This document shows, one piece after another, positions 45,585 to 56,743 of a stretch of 64,000 nucleotides of DNA. A program made the position numbers and the translations under genes. How positions within the stretch are numbered: position 1 is the first letter of the stretch; each line of letters starts with the position of its first letter. Under the pieces are notes generated by a model, which worked only from the letters and a program-made list of their open reading frames with translations, had not been told where the DNA came from and ran no database searches. This DNA is from Paraconiothyrium sp. Pb-2020 (taxonomy: Eukaryota > Ascomycota > Dothideomycetes > Pleosporales > Didymosphaeriaceae). Where the stretch lies: contig JAJUBI010000004.1 in the NCBI GenBank assembly GCA_022419385.1, positions 3,577,286 through 3,641,285 of the forward strand. Reading direction: 5' to 3'.

Positions 45585-47518
45585 TTAAATCGTGCCTGTC
45601 CGGATACCTGTACCCAGACCGACGAACTCGAATAGAATGGGGTTGCCGGACACTGCTATATATGCGATGCCTGGTGGAGTCAGCAGGTGCCTCAGGGCCA
45701 TATTCGCTAGAAAATCCTATGCTTACCGGTGTATATTATCAACTTCGTGACGACCTCAACATCGTACCTCACACGCGGCTTTAACAACTGCATAAAGATC
45801 TCTCGCTTCTCGCTCTCCGCCTCCGCCGGTGTTTGCACCGCAAGCTCCTCCTCGCTGTCGGGTGGTGTAATGTCGATACCCTCAACATGCCCAGTACCCA
45901 TCATCTGCTCGTAAGACTGCACTCTTGACGCTGCTGGCGTAGGCAGGAGACTGGCACCCAATGGGCTCTTCCCCCGTTGCCTAGACGATGATCGCTCGTC
46001 CCGAAGGGAAGACTTATTCTCCGCGGGCGTCCATGCGGCATCTTCCTGAACGGCGCCATCGAGGGAATTGATACTTTCTCTTCGTCGCCTGTTGCGGTAG
46101 GCAAGGGTCTCGTAGGCATCTGCGGCAGACTGAGGTCCTACAGATACGGAGCGTTTGCGTGGATGTGCAAGATTCTTGAGCATGCTGGGGAGTTCAGAGG
46201 CAGGTGGGATGACATTGTCATCGCCTCGCAATGTTGGGATACTAGTATATTTCCTGGGGTAGATCAGCATGTAATCTCGATACAAGGACTTCGAAACACT
46301 TACGAAGCGTTGAGGAAGAAAGCACGAGGCAGGTTGAGCCTAAGCTGTTCCAACAACCGGAATATAGGCGGCAAGACGGTGAACAAAGTTGGCTTCATGG
46401 TTGCCCGCCATAAGAAGATGACCACAACACCGAGGAAGATTCGTAGTGTTGCACGTGGTAGGCCGACAGTCTCCAGCCGGAATGGATTGGTGGAAGGAAT
46501 TGGGTCGTCAATGGCCAAACCAGTCATCGCATAGTGCCATGCGCCGATATTGATGCCAACGACGACTGAAACAAACGAAACAGTGTCGTCGAAACAAGGA
46601 CAGTCGTCTGCTGGCTCAGGATGGATTCGAACGAGTATCATGATGACTAGAGTGATGGTCAAAGGCGGCAAGGGACTTGTAACGAACAGCCAGCTGTCGA
46701 AGCTTTGCTCGAAGACTAGTTGGGCGACGGCTATGGCGCCGCCGAACATGCTGCCGACAACGACATCCAGAAAGCCGTGCATGCCACAGTAGAGCCTGCC
46801 GAATACGATGGAAATGGCAAACCAGTAACAGAGTATCTGGAGAGCCAGGAACACGTTCGGATTGTAGTCTTCACGTGCGCTGTGAAATTTATAGAGACCA
46901 TAGCAGGCTACGGAGACGGCGTTGCTCGAGTGCGACGAGGGGAAGCCATATTCCAGAGCGGCAGACCCTGACATGGTGATGCGAGCAAGCGGAGGTGACA
47001 GTGGCCGGGGGAGGCACAGCATGTCTTTGATAAAGCCGGTGAAGAAGATGCCTGCTGCTAGCATGTGGACCATCCTGCCAGAGTCAATGCTTAGAGCCAG
47101 GCATGCACAACAGTACGTACGCTCTACCGATGTTGGTATATCCGCACCAGAACAGAATGGGCAGAAATATCATATAGAAGGTGTGGGTACCCAGATTCGC
47201 GGTCACGGCAAAGTACGAATCGAGCGTGGGCGAGCGCAGCTTGTCCTGCATGAGGGCGAGCCAGGGCGTCTCCCAGCGGACGACGGGCAGGAGATAGTTG
47301 CGTATCGCATTGCGCCATGGCGGCAGCCGTCGAGCGTCTGTACGCGCACATTAGCTTGCGTCGTCGACGTCGAGGGACATTTTGCGCGCACAGTGGTCGT
47401 GATGTTTGTTTCCAGCGTCAAGCCGAGGCTCCTTTCGCATGGCTTTTTCAGGGCCTGTGGCCGCCGCCGGGGCAGGCGCTGGAGCGGGCGACGAGCTGCC
47501 CTCATGGTGGAAACTCAT
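45585..47518 (-). CDS. lcb3: Sphingoid-base-1-phosphate phosphatase, LCB3-like
   Basis: Five exons: 47518-47392, 47337-47121, 47074-46304, 46253-45727 and 45670-45585; introns of 54, 46, 50 and 56 bp; 575 aa. It removes phosphate from dihydrosphingosine- or phytosphingosine-1-phosphate in the ER, feeding ceramide synthesis. PAP2-superfamily motifs are present: KDMLCLPRP (K-x6-R-P), PSSHSSNAVSV (PSxH) and FGRLYCGMHGFLDV (the third motif, with H and D). About eight membrane segments surround them. NLGTHTFYMIFLPILFWCGY is typical of Lcb3/Ysr3. The hydrophilic region KRSVSVGPQSAADAYETLAYR then leads to a last membrane segment split by the final intron. The first intron removes an in-frame TAA and gives DHYARRLPPWRNAIR. 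Confidence 0.9.
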
Positions 47519-47857
47519 TGAGGCGACAAAATAGCAGTCTTGGGCGCGCGAAGGGCATGAGGATTGGCCTTGGGGCGGGTGGGGGCTCCTGCGAGGTAAT
47601 GTTCGATCGTGTCCCGTCCCAACCCCTGCGCGCCCGCTTCGCTTCTTTGGTGGCCGTGTCGGTGGCTTGGAAGCGCCGTCCTGTTTCCGTATCGATCGCG
47701 GGCGGTTGCTGTGTCAACGGCGGCTGACCGTCAACATACACGGCGCCCTAAATACCCCAGCCGCTCGCTCGCACCACGCAACTGCGACAAGCACAAAGCG
47801 TATATTGATACTGATCGTCTGCGCCTGCGCATCTCCACACACATTGCACCCTTCACC
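47519..47857. promoter_or_regulatory. Shared divergent promoter region, LCB3-like/RHO4
   Basis: 339 bp between the two start codons, GC-rich, with no exon. Both genes must be driven from here. No core motif could be singled out. Confidence 0.5.
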
Positions 47858-48801
47858 ATGTCTGCCACGACCGCGCCCTCGCAAAACTACGACTACCTGC
47901 GCCGCAAGCAGAGCACAAAGTCGCCCATCTCGTCCGTCGCACCCGTTCGCAAGCCCGTGAGGACGCCCAGCGAGCGCAACAGCAACGGCACAGTCAGCTC
48001 CTACGCTACCACCGCCACACGAGACACCAACATCACAGAACCGCCCACCTACTCAAAGAAGCTGGTCGTTGTTGGCGATGGCGGCTGCGGCAAGACGTGT
48101 CTTTTGATCAGCTACAGCACAGGCAACTTCCCAGAGGTGCGTCAAGTCCAACCATTGTACCGCCTCCTCACTGACCGGATTAGAAATATGTGCCTACCGT
48201 CTTCGAGAACTATATCACCCATACACCCCATCCACCCACGGGTAAGATGGTGGAATTGGCGCTCTGGGACACTGCTGGACAGGAAGAATACGACCGATTG
48301 CGCCCGCTCTCCTACCCCGAGACCGACATCATCTTCGTTTGCTTCGCTATTGACTGCCCAAACTCACTTGAGAACGTAATGGATAAGGTGCGTAAACAGT
48401 TCCATCAACTTGCAATCATTCACTGACAGAAGTAGTGGTACCCTGAGGTCCTCCATTTCTGCCCAACCACCCCCCTCATGCTACTCGGCCTCAAGTCTGA
48501 TCTGCGTAACAAGAGAAGTTGCATCGAGCTGCTGAAGACTCAAGGACTTACTCCGGTGACTCCTGAGCAAGGCCGGGCCGTCGCCAAGAAGATGGGCGCT
48601 CTATACATGGAGTGCAGCAGTAAAGAGCAGGACGGCGTAGAGGACATCTTCGACCGCGCCGTGACCGAGGCGGTCGGCGACGAGTACAAGGAGCCAGCAC
48701 CCACATCACATTCAGTCACACCGGGCGCACCGCGAGCAGACGCGCGATTCCCCAGTGGCGGTAAGAAGACCAAGAAGCGAGAAAAGTGCACCATTCTCTA
48801 A
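47858..48801 (+). CDS. rho4: Rho-family GTPase Rho4
   Basis: Three exons: 47858-48136, 48184-48387 and 48436-48801, with introns of 47 and 48 bp; 282 aa. It is a molecular switch acting in septation and polarity through formins and the cell-wall integrity route. G1 is GDGGCGKT (73-80). The effector loop is YVPTVFENYI, G3 is WDTAGQEEYDRLRPL, and the TKxD-equivalent is LKSD. The Rho insert follows with LLKTQGLTPVTPEQG. The SSKE loop and a C-terminal CTIL box preceded by KKTKKREK indicate geranylgeranylation and membrane binding. The roughly 65-residue Ser/Thr-rich N-terminal extension and the ENYIT(H)TPHPPTGK segment distinguish Rho4 from Rho1 and Cdc42. Confidence 0.95.
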
Positions 48802-49746
48802 GGCACTCGTTCATCGTTTCTTTAGAGTTCGTCACAGCATTGATCTTAAGTGAAAGCGCTTCATGTCCATCATCCCTGCGTCCGTCTTCTGCTTTTCATA
48901 CTACATCCGACGATGATTGCTCCAACACAACTTTTGCATCTACCGAGACGAACAATGGCTTATCAAGATTCACGACGCTGGACGACACGATCGAGATGCT
49001 TAATGACCTAATTATGGTCGCGCTGGCCTTTTCCGCGGCCTCTTTCGCTTTCGCGCTGCGTAGCAGTCGCTTGCTTGCATTGGTAGGTTCGTTCGTCGGA
49101 GGCGGACCTGCTGGGGAGGATTGTGGGATCGCGACCGACATACATATACATAGTTAGCGGGCGTTGGTCTGGAAAGGTACCCACACAGGGAGGGGAGATC
49201 AGTCTCTCGAGCTTATATTTTCCATTGTCCTTTCTCTGTCTGTATTCGGTATCTTATGGGGTGTGGCTAAACGAGGCTGCATCAGGTGCATTAAATTTGA
49301 CAAACACATCATTATGGCTTTGGTCGATTGCATCGTGACTCAATTCTTCTATCATCATGATGTTTCCTTGCTATACTGCTGGGTATCTTATCATAACGCC
49401 ACTGGCACTCCTTGGTCCCTATCAATCGTGAAAAGCTTCCATGTTCATCGAACACCCTAATTGAGACTAATTCCACATAGTCATCCTCCTGCACCGATTG
49501 ACGTTGATCATCACCGTTGGCTGCCCTCCTACACCCTGTGTGACCCTTCCCACTGCGTACTCCTTCAGTGGGATCTTAATTCCATACACAATCTTCACAT
49601 CATCATCATCTTCTTCTTGCGCCTCGTGCATCTTCGTTTTCAGGCGCGTACCTAGCGCAGCGCATCTTAGTTTTCCAGTAACTCATCTGTCCTTCGCCAG
49701 GATTCACGGAATTGGGAGAGTGAAAGGGCAGGAAGGTACAGGCTCT
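48802..49746. other. Intergenic between convergent RHO4 and DAD1
   Basis: Both flanking genes end here. An 81-codon minus-strand frame has Ala/Ser composition but no recognisable family. Nothing else seen. Confidence 0.5.
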
Positions 49747-50043
49747 TCAGCACTCACTCGCCCCCTCTTCCGCAACACCCTCCCTCTTTTCCTCTTTCTC
49801 TTCCTGTCCCTGATCTCCCATCACACTCTCAAAATGACTCCACAGCGATTCCACCGGCGCGAATTCGTTGCCGACTTGGATGACTTCTTCCAAGCTCCGG
49901 TTGAGCGCGTTCAGGTTGTGTAGCGCATTGTTGAGGGATTGCGCAATTTCGAGGATGAGGAGTTCACGTTGTTGCTCGTAGTAAGACTTTGGCGCGGCTT
50001 CGGCCGCAGCGGGCGCCGTGGATGCGCGGGCGTTGTTGGACAT
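49747..50043 (-). CDS. dad1: DASH complex subunit Dad1
   Basis: Single exon, 98 aa. Dad1 is one of ten subunits of the fungal DASH/Dam1 ring that couples kinetochores to microtubule plus ends. The core (residues 20-77) is diagnostic: YYEQQRELLILEIAQSLNN, then LNALNRSLEEVIQVGNEF and VESLWSHFESVMG. It is mostly two helices. The N-terminus is Ala-rich. The C-terminus (GQEEKEEKREGVAEEGASE) is acidic and disordered, a common addition in filamentous fungi. The ATG at 50043 is the only plausible start. It is divergent from SEN34. Confidence 0.93.
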   Translation of the reverse strand: MSNNARASTAPAAAEAAPKSYYEQQRELLILEIAQSLNNALHNLNALNRSLEEVIQVGNEFAPVESLWSHFESVMGDQGQEEKEEKREGVAEEGASEC

Positions 50044-50416
50044 CTTCTGTGTATCTTGGAGGAGTGTTGTCCTTGCGCGTTCCGAGCGGTGTTTTGGCTC
50101 GGAACCAGCTCGGGCTAGTCACCTGAATCAGCGCACGCCAAGCCGCCATATAAAATCGCGAGAAAGCTTTCCCTCACATCAACACACCAACTTGCACCAT
50201 GAAACCGTACAAGTGAAGGTAAGCTTTCCCGCTCCAGCGCACTCCGCTACCTTCTTATGATTATTACCATAATTAATCTGTCAATCCCCTGAATCCTTCG
50301 GGACTTGATGACTCAAATTATTTGTATTCACACTATGATTCACCGCTTCTGCACAAACTTCTTCACGCAAGTTTCAAGCTTTGAGTAAAGCTAACGCAAT
50401 ACTTGCGTAGGACACA
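50044..50416. promoter_or_regulatory. Shared divergent promoter region, DAD1/SEN34
   Basis: 373 bp between start codons, AT-richer near SEN34. No exon. A short non-coding leader or 5' UTR intron in this stretch cannot be excluded. Confidence 0.45.
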
Positions 50417-51385
50417 ATGGCTCCGGGCATGCCTCCGGTCCTGGAACCTTTTCCCATTTCATATGTAGCGGGTCGCTACCTGCTCTTCGACCCGCCAACT
50501 GTTGCGCATGCGCGCCGCACGCACAACGTCATTGGTGTGCTTATCGGCACGATACCCAATCTGAGCCAGCAGAATGTCTTCCTTGGTATCCCGCTCGAGC
50601 TTCAGCCCGAAGAGGCGCGTGTCCTAGTTGAGCAGGGTCATGCATACATCGTCGACGATGCTGCGGTGCATCGCGACGGCTTCCTGGAGATGAGCCGGCA
50701 AGACAGACTAGCGTACCTCAGGGAGCTAGACGAGAAGGGTGCGGAACTCAGTCGCGAGGTCGTCCGTCGCGCGAACGAGAAGAGTGAGCAGGCTTTGCGA
50801 GAAAAGGGCCTGCGTCCGCGCAAGGAGAATAATGACACAACATCCAATGGCGCTGGCCCATCGTTGTTCAACCTCGATGAGCAAGCGGCGCCCATCGTGA
50901 AAGCCCCAGAGAAAAAAGTCGAGCCTACTTACATCACGCCAACAACGTCACACCCACCTTTGTCTAGGCCCCAGCCTTCCCATGCTTTAGGGTTACCAGA
51001 AGTGCCAAAAAGCTTTCCGCTGTTCCGGTATCTGCACAGCAAAGGTTACTTCATGATGCCGGGTCTGCGCTTTGGCTGCCATTACTCCGTCTATCCAGGT
51101 GATCCATTGCGATTCCACAGCCATTTTCTCGCCACTGGGTTGGGCTGGGATGAGGAGTTCGACTTGCTCGACATCGTTGGAGGTGGACGTTTGGGCACGG
51201 GCGTGAAGAAGGCATACCTCATTGGAGGGGAGGAGCAGGGCGGTAAGAAGAAGGCGGAGGCCATCCTAACGCCTTCTGCGCCGTCATGGAATCCGGCTTT
51301 GCGCCCGAATAAGGATGAGGAGCAGAAATCGCTCGTCGAGGTGGAGCCCGTCAGGGCGTTTTCAATCGAGTGGGCTGGGTTATGA
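50417..51385 (+). CDS. sen34: tRNA-splicing endonuclease subunit Sen34
   Basis: Single exon, 322 aa. It is one of the two catalytic subunits of the heterotetrameric tRNA intron endonuclease; Sen34 cuts the 3' splice site. The N-terminal part (PFPISYVAGRYLLFDPPTVAHAR, then NVIGVLIGTIP and GIPLELQPEEARVL) matches the endonuclease N-terminal domain. The C-terminal catalytic domain begins at SFPLFRYLHSKGYFMMPGLRFGC. The catalytic triad is Tyr226 (VYPGDP), His234 (RFHSHF) and Lys264 or 265 (GTGVKKAYL). A middle coiled segment (ELDEKGAELSREVVRRANEK) and a Pro-rich linker separate the two domains. The extra residues after the lysine are Lys/Glu-rich and variable in the family. Confidence 0.93.
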   Translation: MAPGMPPVLEPFPISYVAGRYLLFDPPTVAHARRTHNVIGVLIGTIPNLSQQNVFLGIPLELQPEEARVLVEQGHAYIVDDAAVHRDGFLEMSRQDRLAYLRELDEKGAELSREVVRRANEKSEQALREKGLRPRKENNDTTSNGAGPSLFNLDEQAAPIVKAPEKKVEPTYITPTTSHPPLSRPQPSHALGLPEVPKSFPLFRYLHSKGYFMMPGLRFGCHYSVYPGDPLRFHSHFLATGLGWDEEFDLLDIVGGGRLGTGVKKAYLIGGEEQGGKKKAEAILTPSAPSWNPALRPNKDEEQKSLVEVEPVRAFSIEWAGL

Positions 51386-51546
51386 GTGCGTTGGAAGGGA
51401 GCAACCTAGTGCGTGCATTTCTATAACGATACCCAATCAAACCGCCTGCTACCCTGTGCATCAATGATCAAAGTTGTTAAAGTACGTTCGCGAAAAGCAG
51501 GATCCCTGAGTGGCTGATACCTTTGAAGGATTCTCCAGACATTCGG

Positions 51547-53364
51547 CTACACCTTGACTATACTTTCCTCCGCCACACCCTTCTGACCCGTTCCCGTTCC
51601 CGTTCCCGTTTTCTTCTCTTCCGTACACTGTACATTCAGTCCCTCAATAACGCCCTCGCAAAACATACCTAGTCTATCATAACTCTCCTCGAACTGCATG
51701 CCCCTTTCTTCCTTGCAGAAGTCCCCGATCATTGCGAGCCCATAGTATAGCACACTTGAGATCGTACATCCCATCACCCATCCCAAACTATACAATCGTT
51801 CCCACCCAACCCCCACCTCATGCCCAAACTGCGCCGCAAACCCCGGAACAAGAAAGACAACTGTTGTCGTGAAAGCAACAGCATTCCGCCAATTCACACC
51901 ACACACGTAGTAGTACTTCGCCCCCTTGTTCGCCTTGTACAAGTCCGAGGCCCACAAATTACCCTTGCGCACGACAAAGTAGTCCGTGATATAGATCCCC
52001 ACCAATGGCGCCAGGAAAATGCTATACCCGCCTAGGAACCGCAAGAACGTCGTCGAACTCTCGAGTATCTTCCAGGGAAAGATAATCAGCCCGATCGCAT
52101 AGCAGAGATACATTCCTCGACGGATGTTCAGCCACCGTGGGAAAAGGGCGGTCACGTCCACGCCGAAAGGAAACACGTCTACCCCCATGCAGGACGCAAA
52201 GATGGAGAGCATCCACGCCATGCTTGCGAATGCGATGGCGGCTCTCGCTCCAGAGTTCCAGTGTCGATCAAGGATTTCGGAGCAGAGATCCCAAGGGTTC
52301 CAGAGCGTGACGCCCCACGCTTGTTGTGTCGAGGACGTGGCGAAGATGCCGAGCGTGGCGCAGAGCGTGTTGCCTATGGGGAGGGAGATAAGTTGGGAGA
52401 GGAATGGGGCGTTGGGAGTGCGGGCGTAGCGAGCGAGATCGGTTTGGTTAACAGCGATGCTAGACGTTTTGCCCATGCAGCTGTTTATCGCGGAGAGCAT
52501 TGCCCAGGCGAGGGCTGCACCTTTCGGGGAGGGTTTTATGGATTTGAAATCGCCGGCGGAGACACCGGTGTTGCGGCCTTGCACGATACACCAGGCAAAC
52601 AGCCCGATAGCGACGGGAGGTAAGACGAAGGATTTAATGGTGTAGAGCCGCCGCATTTGGTGGGGGCGCAACATGAGGAAGGGCGCTGTGACGATGGCGA
52701 AGAGGATGAAGCCGACTAGTTGCTGGACTGTCACGCCCATGCTCTTCGGAATGGTGTTGGCAAGGTCATGCCAGTGGTGACCGAAAACGCAGCGGAGGAA
52801 GATGGACAGGAAGTACCCGCCTTGCATCATCAAGACTGCAGTCCAGATCTGGCCGACGAGTAGGCGGATCACAATCGGGACGAAGCTGCCGTACGTGCCC
52901 CACATAACTCTGCTTTCGACCGGGAAGCCAAAGTGCCATTTTGCACCGATTCGCGAATGCCAGGCAATAGCGATTGCGCCAAGCAGGTGTGAGATGAATA
53001 CACAGATTACAGCTGCATCATGTTAGGATGTGATCGAACAGTAACGGTAATGCTTACATTGCCAGGCATTCAAGCCCATCGACACCATGGAAGATCCAAC
53101 GCTCCAGACGCCCACACTGAAACCATAACTCCACCAAAAAGCGGCGAAATCGTACCAGCCCCATTTCCATTGTGATGGTGGCGTGAGATCGAGGTCTTCA
53201 TTCTTCCAGAAACTGCGCTCTTCGATGGGACCATTTGCCGTTCCGTCAACTTCTAGGGCTCGAACAAAGTTCTCACGGCTCGAGAAAGCGCGTTTCGTTT
53301 CGTCTCTTTTTATGTGAAGTCGTTCATCGCATTTAGTCAGTAAGGACTTCATTGACAGGGCCAT
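51547..53364 (-). CDS. NCS1-family nucleobase/allantoin permease
   Basis: Two exons, 53364-53058 and 53012-51547, with a 45-bp intron (GTAAGC..GCAG) joining AWQ to SVICVFISHLLG; 590 aa. About 12 membrane segments carry the nucleobase:cation symporter-1 signatures of the Fur branch: WKWGWYDFAAFWWSYGFSVGVW, HSRIGAKWHFGFPVESRVMWG, INSCMGKTSSIAVNQTDLARYA and WNPWDLCSEILD. Such plasma-membrane carriers take up uracil, uridine, allantoin, purines or related bases; which one cannot be told. The cytosolic tail has a TGTGTGTG run from four CCCGTT hexamers. The intron is the shortest in the window. Confidence 0.9.
51587..51610 (+). repeat. Hexanucleotide tandem repeat in permease tail
   Basis: Four perfect CCCGTT units, coding Thr-Gly repeats on the minus strand in the hydrophilic C-terminus of the NCS1 permease. 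Unit changes would keep the reading frame. Confidence 0.85.
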
Positions 53365-53764
53365 AATTCTATCGAAGCTGTCCCTCCGCGAACAGTCGTC
53401 AAAGTGATGCTCCGAGTATTCGTTACATTATAAGAAGTGCCGCTTATCATAGGCATTCCAAGACTAGTAATTATAGCAGTATGGCTGGGAGTCGATGTAG
53501 CTCTAGCGTCTTGTACAGCTTATCTTTCTGATAGACGATATCTAAGGATTCGGAGAAAGGCGACAGCCAAGGATACGATAGTGGGGTAAGGCGCATGTAG
53601 CTTTAGACGATGCGAAAGGCGAAGAAATACACCAATGGGATGGTAACGATAATCTGATAGCCCAGAGATCCTTTTGCTACGGCATTTGAATACCCGACAT
53701 TGGAAGATGGGTCCCGGACGTGTACACCCGGTGTTTCTCTGCCCTGACCCACAGCTTTCTCCCG
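53365..53764. other. Intergenic upstream of the permease gene
   Basis: Promoter of the permease gene and 3' flank of the oxygenase gene; nothing recognised. Confidence 0.5.
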
Positions 53765-54936
53765 TCAAATCGCCTTCTTGGCTTGCTCGGCTCGCCACCT
53801 AAGATACTCACCCGAGCTGACGATAGGATACTTCATCGGGTTGCTATCGCTTACACACGTTGGCACGGGTTCTAGCTTCATGTCCTGCTGGAAGCCGAAG
53901 AAGAAAGGGCAAGAGTAGCGCTCTGCACCCGCTTTGTTGACAACGCGATGCACAGTTGAGACGAAGAAGTCGTTGGTCTGGCGCATGAAGCAGTCCGCGA
54001 TGTTCACGACAATGCTTCCAGGAATGGGTTTGGCTTTGATCCAATATCCTGATTTAGATAGCACTTCAAGACCGGCGTGCTCGTCCTGTGTAACAAATGT
54101 AAAGCACTCGAAGTCGGTATGTGCGCCGATGCCTAATTGTTCCGATGGCGAAGCCTATTGTTCATTAGCGAGACAGTCGCAATCAATGTCTTCTGCGCAA
54201 ATGTACCTCTTGTGGAGGATAATGTGTAATCCTCATGCCTGCTGCTGGATTCTTGATATACTTATCAAAGTAGTCCTCGTTCAGATGAAGTGCCAAAGCG
54301 AAGGTCTTCGTCAATCGGCGTGCAAGAGTCAACAGTCGAGCATGATGTTCGTATAGCGTTTCTTTGAACCCGGGAAGCTCCTTGGGCCACAGAAGCTTGA
54401 CGTAGTCGACATCTGGTTCCGCCTCATTTACGGCCTCAGGATCGAACTTGGGGTTATAACCCCAATTGTAAGCTTCCATTAGGTCTTTCTCTTTTTTGCC
54501 ATTGCGGTTATACTGTATTATGCGTCAGTGCTTACATCATCATCATCATCATCATCATCATCATAGTAGTAGAACCGACCTTTGACATCGGAAAATACCC
54601 AAAATACTCTGTGACCAGGTCTGTGCAGACTTTCATCTTCTCCTGCTCAGACTGGGCAAAGAAGCGCTTGGCTTGTTCGAATGTATTCTCTGCATGCCTG
54701 GGATCTATACCATGATTGATGATGTAGAAAAAACCGATCCGGTGTGCCGCTTCTCGAACCTTTTCCGCTACCGCTTTGCGAGCTTCAAGGTCGTCGCTGT
54801 AAATTTCCTTGATGTCAATGACTGGAATTTCATCTGCCTCGATTGATGTGTCTGAATGGTAGTGGATATACTGCCCGTTCTGAAGCGTGAGGTGAAGTGC
54901 AGGTAGGGTTGCGGTTTCTGCAATAGTCGTAGACAT
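53765..54936 (-). CDS. 2-oxoglutarate/Fe(II)-dependent oxygenase, isopenicillin-N-synthase-like
   Basis: Three exons: 54936-54580, 54512-54207 and 54154-53765, with introns of 67 and 52 bp; 350 aa. The N-terminal DIOX_N part starts at IPVIDIKEIYSD and includes HRIGFFYIINHGI. The jelly-roll core holds the iron ligands His233 and Asp235 (GAHTDFECF) and His290 (STVHRVV). The 2-oxoglutarate site is Arg300-x-Ser302 (RYSCPFFFG). Plant and fungal members oxidise small molecules; the substrate is unknown. No other secondary-metabolism gene sits beside it. The first intron has an unusual GTCGGT donor and contains ten ATG triplets; reading through it would add a methionine run and then stop. Confidence 0.9.
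54535..54564 (+). repeat. (CAT)10 microsatellite inside an intron
   Basis: Ten perfect CAT units (ATG on the coding strand) within the first intron of the 2-oxoglutarate oxygenase gene, between the donor and the branch region. It makes up almost half of the 67-bp intron. Confidence 0.95.
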
Positions 54937-55561
54937 TGTGATAGCCTTATGCTGTTACCTTGGTATGTGAACCTACAGAAATAGTGTCAGATTAGGTGAC
55001 TATCATCTTGCCAGGTTCAAGAAGCATCTTCAATGGTGTGGAATCGGTCTAAGTCCCAATTAGGACGTGAGGGGTTCGGAGATCGGCGAGCCGCCGAGGC
55101 ACCATTGTGAGGGCAGGACTAGCGCACCGATATGGACGGATAAGTGACCGGATGCTCGACCGCCACAGGTGATAAGAGTATTCACTTGCAGCAAGGTAGT
55201 TGTTCGGTTATGGCCCCCACCCAACCATGCAGTTGCGACCGATGAAACATGTCTTCGTTCTTGGTCTACTCCCACTCATGAAAGCGAGTTCATGGTTTAA
55301 AAGGGTGCATCACCATATCATAGTGACACCATTCAAGATAACCTGTGTAAGCGAGTAAGATTGTATCCCTGGGAATGCTCGTTGCACCTAGTTGTCGTGG
55401 AACATGTGGCGGTCGAAAACTGGATCACCATCGTGTAGGAAAAATGAAGCTCGAAGCCTACGGTGAGTCCTTTAAGCGCACAAAGAGATGACTGCTCGAG
55501 TGATATCCTGAATGTGCATATTTAATTCAAAGTGAACTGTCTGATCGTTCCGTTCTTTCCA
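54937..55561. other. Intergenic upstream of the oxygenase gene
   Basis: Promoter of the oxygenase gene and 3' flank of the spherulin-4 gene. No exon or repeat recognised. Confidence 0.5.
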
Positions 55562-56743
55562 TTAGAATGTCAAATCGAGAAATTCTTCCCATCGGTTGCT
55601 ATACCACTCATACTTGTTGTCGCCCATGCGATCCGTGATGAATAGCCACTCGACGTTCCTTCTTACATCATTGATAATCTTCCTCATTCCACCTCGAGTG
55701 ATAGTACCCGGAACAGAATGCACAATCTCCGCGTAATCCTCACGTCTACCGTGTAGTTCCCACAGCTTGGCTTTTATCTCGTCTCTTGCCGGCATCTCCT
55801 TGTATTCGCCCTCATAAATCACCGTGACATCGGCATGGTAGCTTGTCATATTCGCATCCGGGATTTTGCCCGGGTTGTGTACTACCAGAGTAGGTTCCAG
55901 AAAGCCTTCAGAATGCCTCACTGTGGCACTGACATTCTTCAGATACGCGCGCGAATCATCAACATCCTCTGCGGGCGTATGATCGAAGAAGATTCCCGAT
56001 ATTGCAATGTTGGAATTGTTCCACCCCGCATATGTCGCAATATCCTTACGCACCTTGTCGCTGTCGCGCGATCCGTAGGCGGTGTCAATGTAGCCGATCG
56101 TATGGGCGTTGGGGAGCGTGTTGAGGCGCTTGATGGGATCGAGGTAGACTCCAGAAGGCCAGGCAAATGGACTGGGCCCGTGGTCGACGGAGACAATCAC
56201 AGTAAAGTTGATTTCGGGGTGCTTGATGATGCTGTTTCAATATGTCACCATAAGGCACCCTAATGAACGTGGAAAAGAGATAGGAACTAGGTTCGGCACT
56301 CACGCCTCAAATAGCCGATCCCACGAGTCTCGTTCTGGATATATATAGAACGGCACCAGAACATTGATGGGTAGCGGGACAACGTATCTCTGAGGCAGGA
56401 CAGCAGCAAGCGGGACACCGAGGATAACGAGCAATGTAAGTGTTATTGTGAACGAGAGTGCAAATACATGGTCATCGATGTGACGGCGTCGCTGTTCCGG
56501 CCGCCGCTGAGGATGACCGGGCCAGCCTGGGAGGGAAAGGTTGGATGAAGAAGCATGGACAGGCCTACCAGGCTTCGAGGACGAGGAGCTTGCAATGAGC
56601 TGCCGCAAAGGTATGTCCGTGGGTGACGTGTTGATCAGCGCCTCGCGAGAGCTAGCAGCGCTGGATAACCTCTCGTGCGATGTTACCGCACTAGTCGGTT
56701 GCAGGTATCTTTTGGAGGAGCTTTCGGCGGGAACAGAGAGCAT
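55562..56743 (-). CDS. Spherulin-4-like protein with membrane anchor
   Basis: Two exons, 56743-56304 and 56231-55562, with a 72-bp intron (GTGAGT..ACAG) joining LFEA to IIKHPEINF; 369 aa. A Ser-rich cytosolic N-terminus (1-90) ends in RRPEQRRRH. One membrane segment follows (about 93-115, FALSFTITLTLLVILGVPLAAVL), giving type II topology. The outer part is the spherulation-specific family 4 domain: VVPLPINVLVPFYIYPERDSWDRLFEA, then NFTVIVSVDHGPSP, IGYIDTAYGSR and GIFFDHTP. The fold is a TIM barrel related to glycoside hydrolases, with acidic residues in D-T-A-Y and F-D-x-T-P. Slime-mould spherulin 4 appears during encystment. A cell-wall role in fungi is inference. Confidence 0.88.

Noticed and set aside
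47338..47391. In-frame TAA near the start of the LCB3-like gene as a pseudogene mark
   Set aside because: A 54-bp intron with branch GCTAATG and TACAG acceptor removes it and restores the family sequence.
48896..49141. 81-codon minus-strand frame
   Set aside because: Low-complexity Ala/Ser sequence in a convergent 3' region; no motif.
54585..54600. Reading through the ATG repeat as coding poly-methionine
   Set aside because: The frame stops right after the repeat, while splicing it out restores the oxygenase fold.
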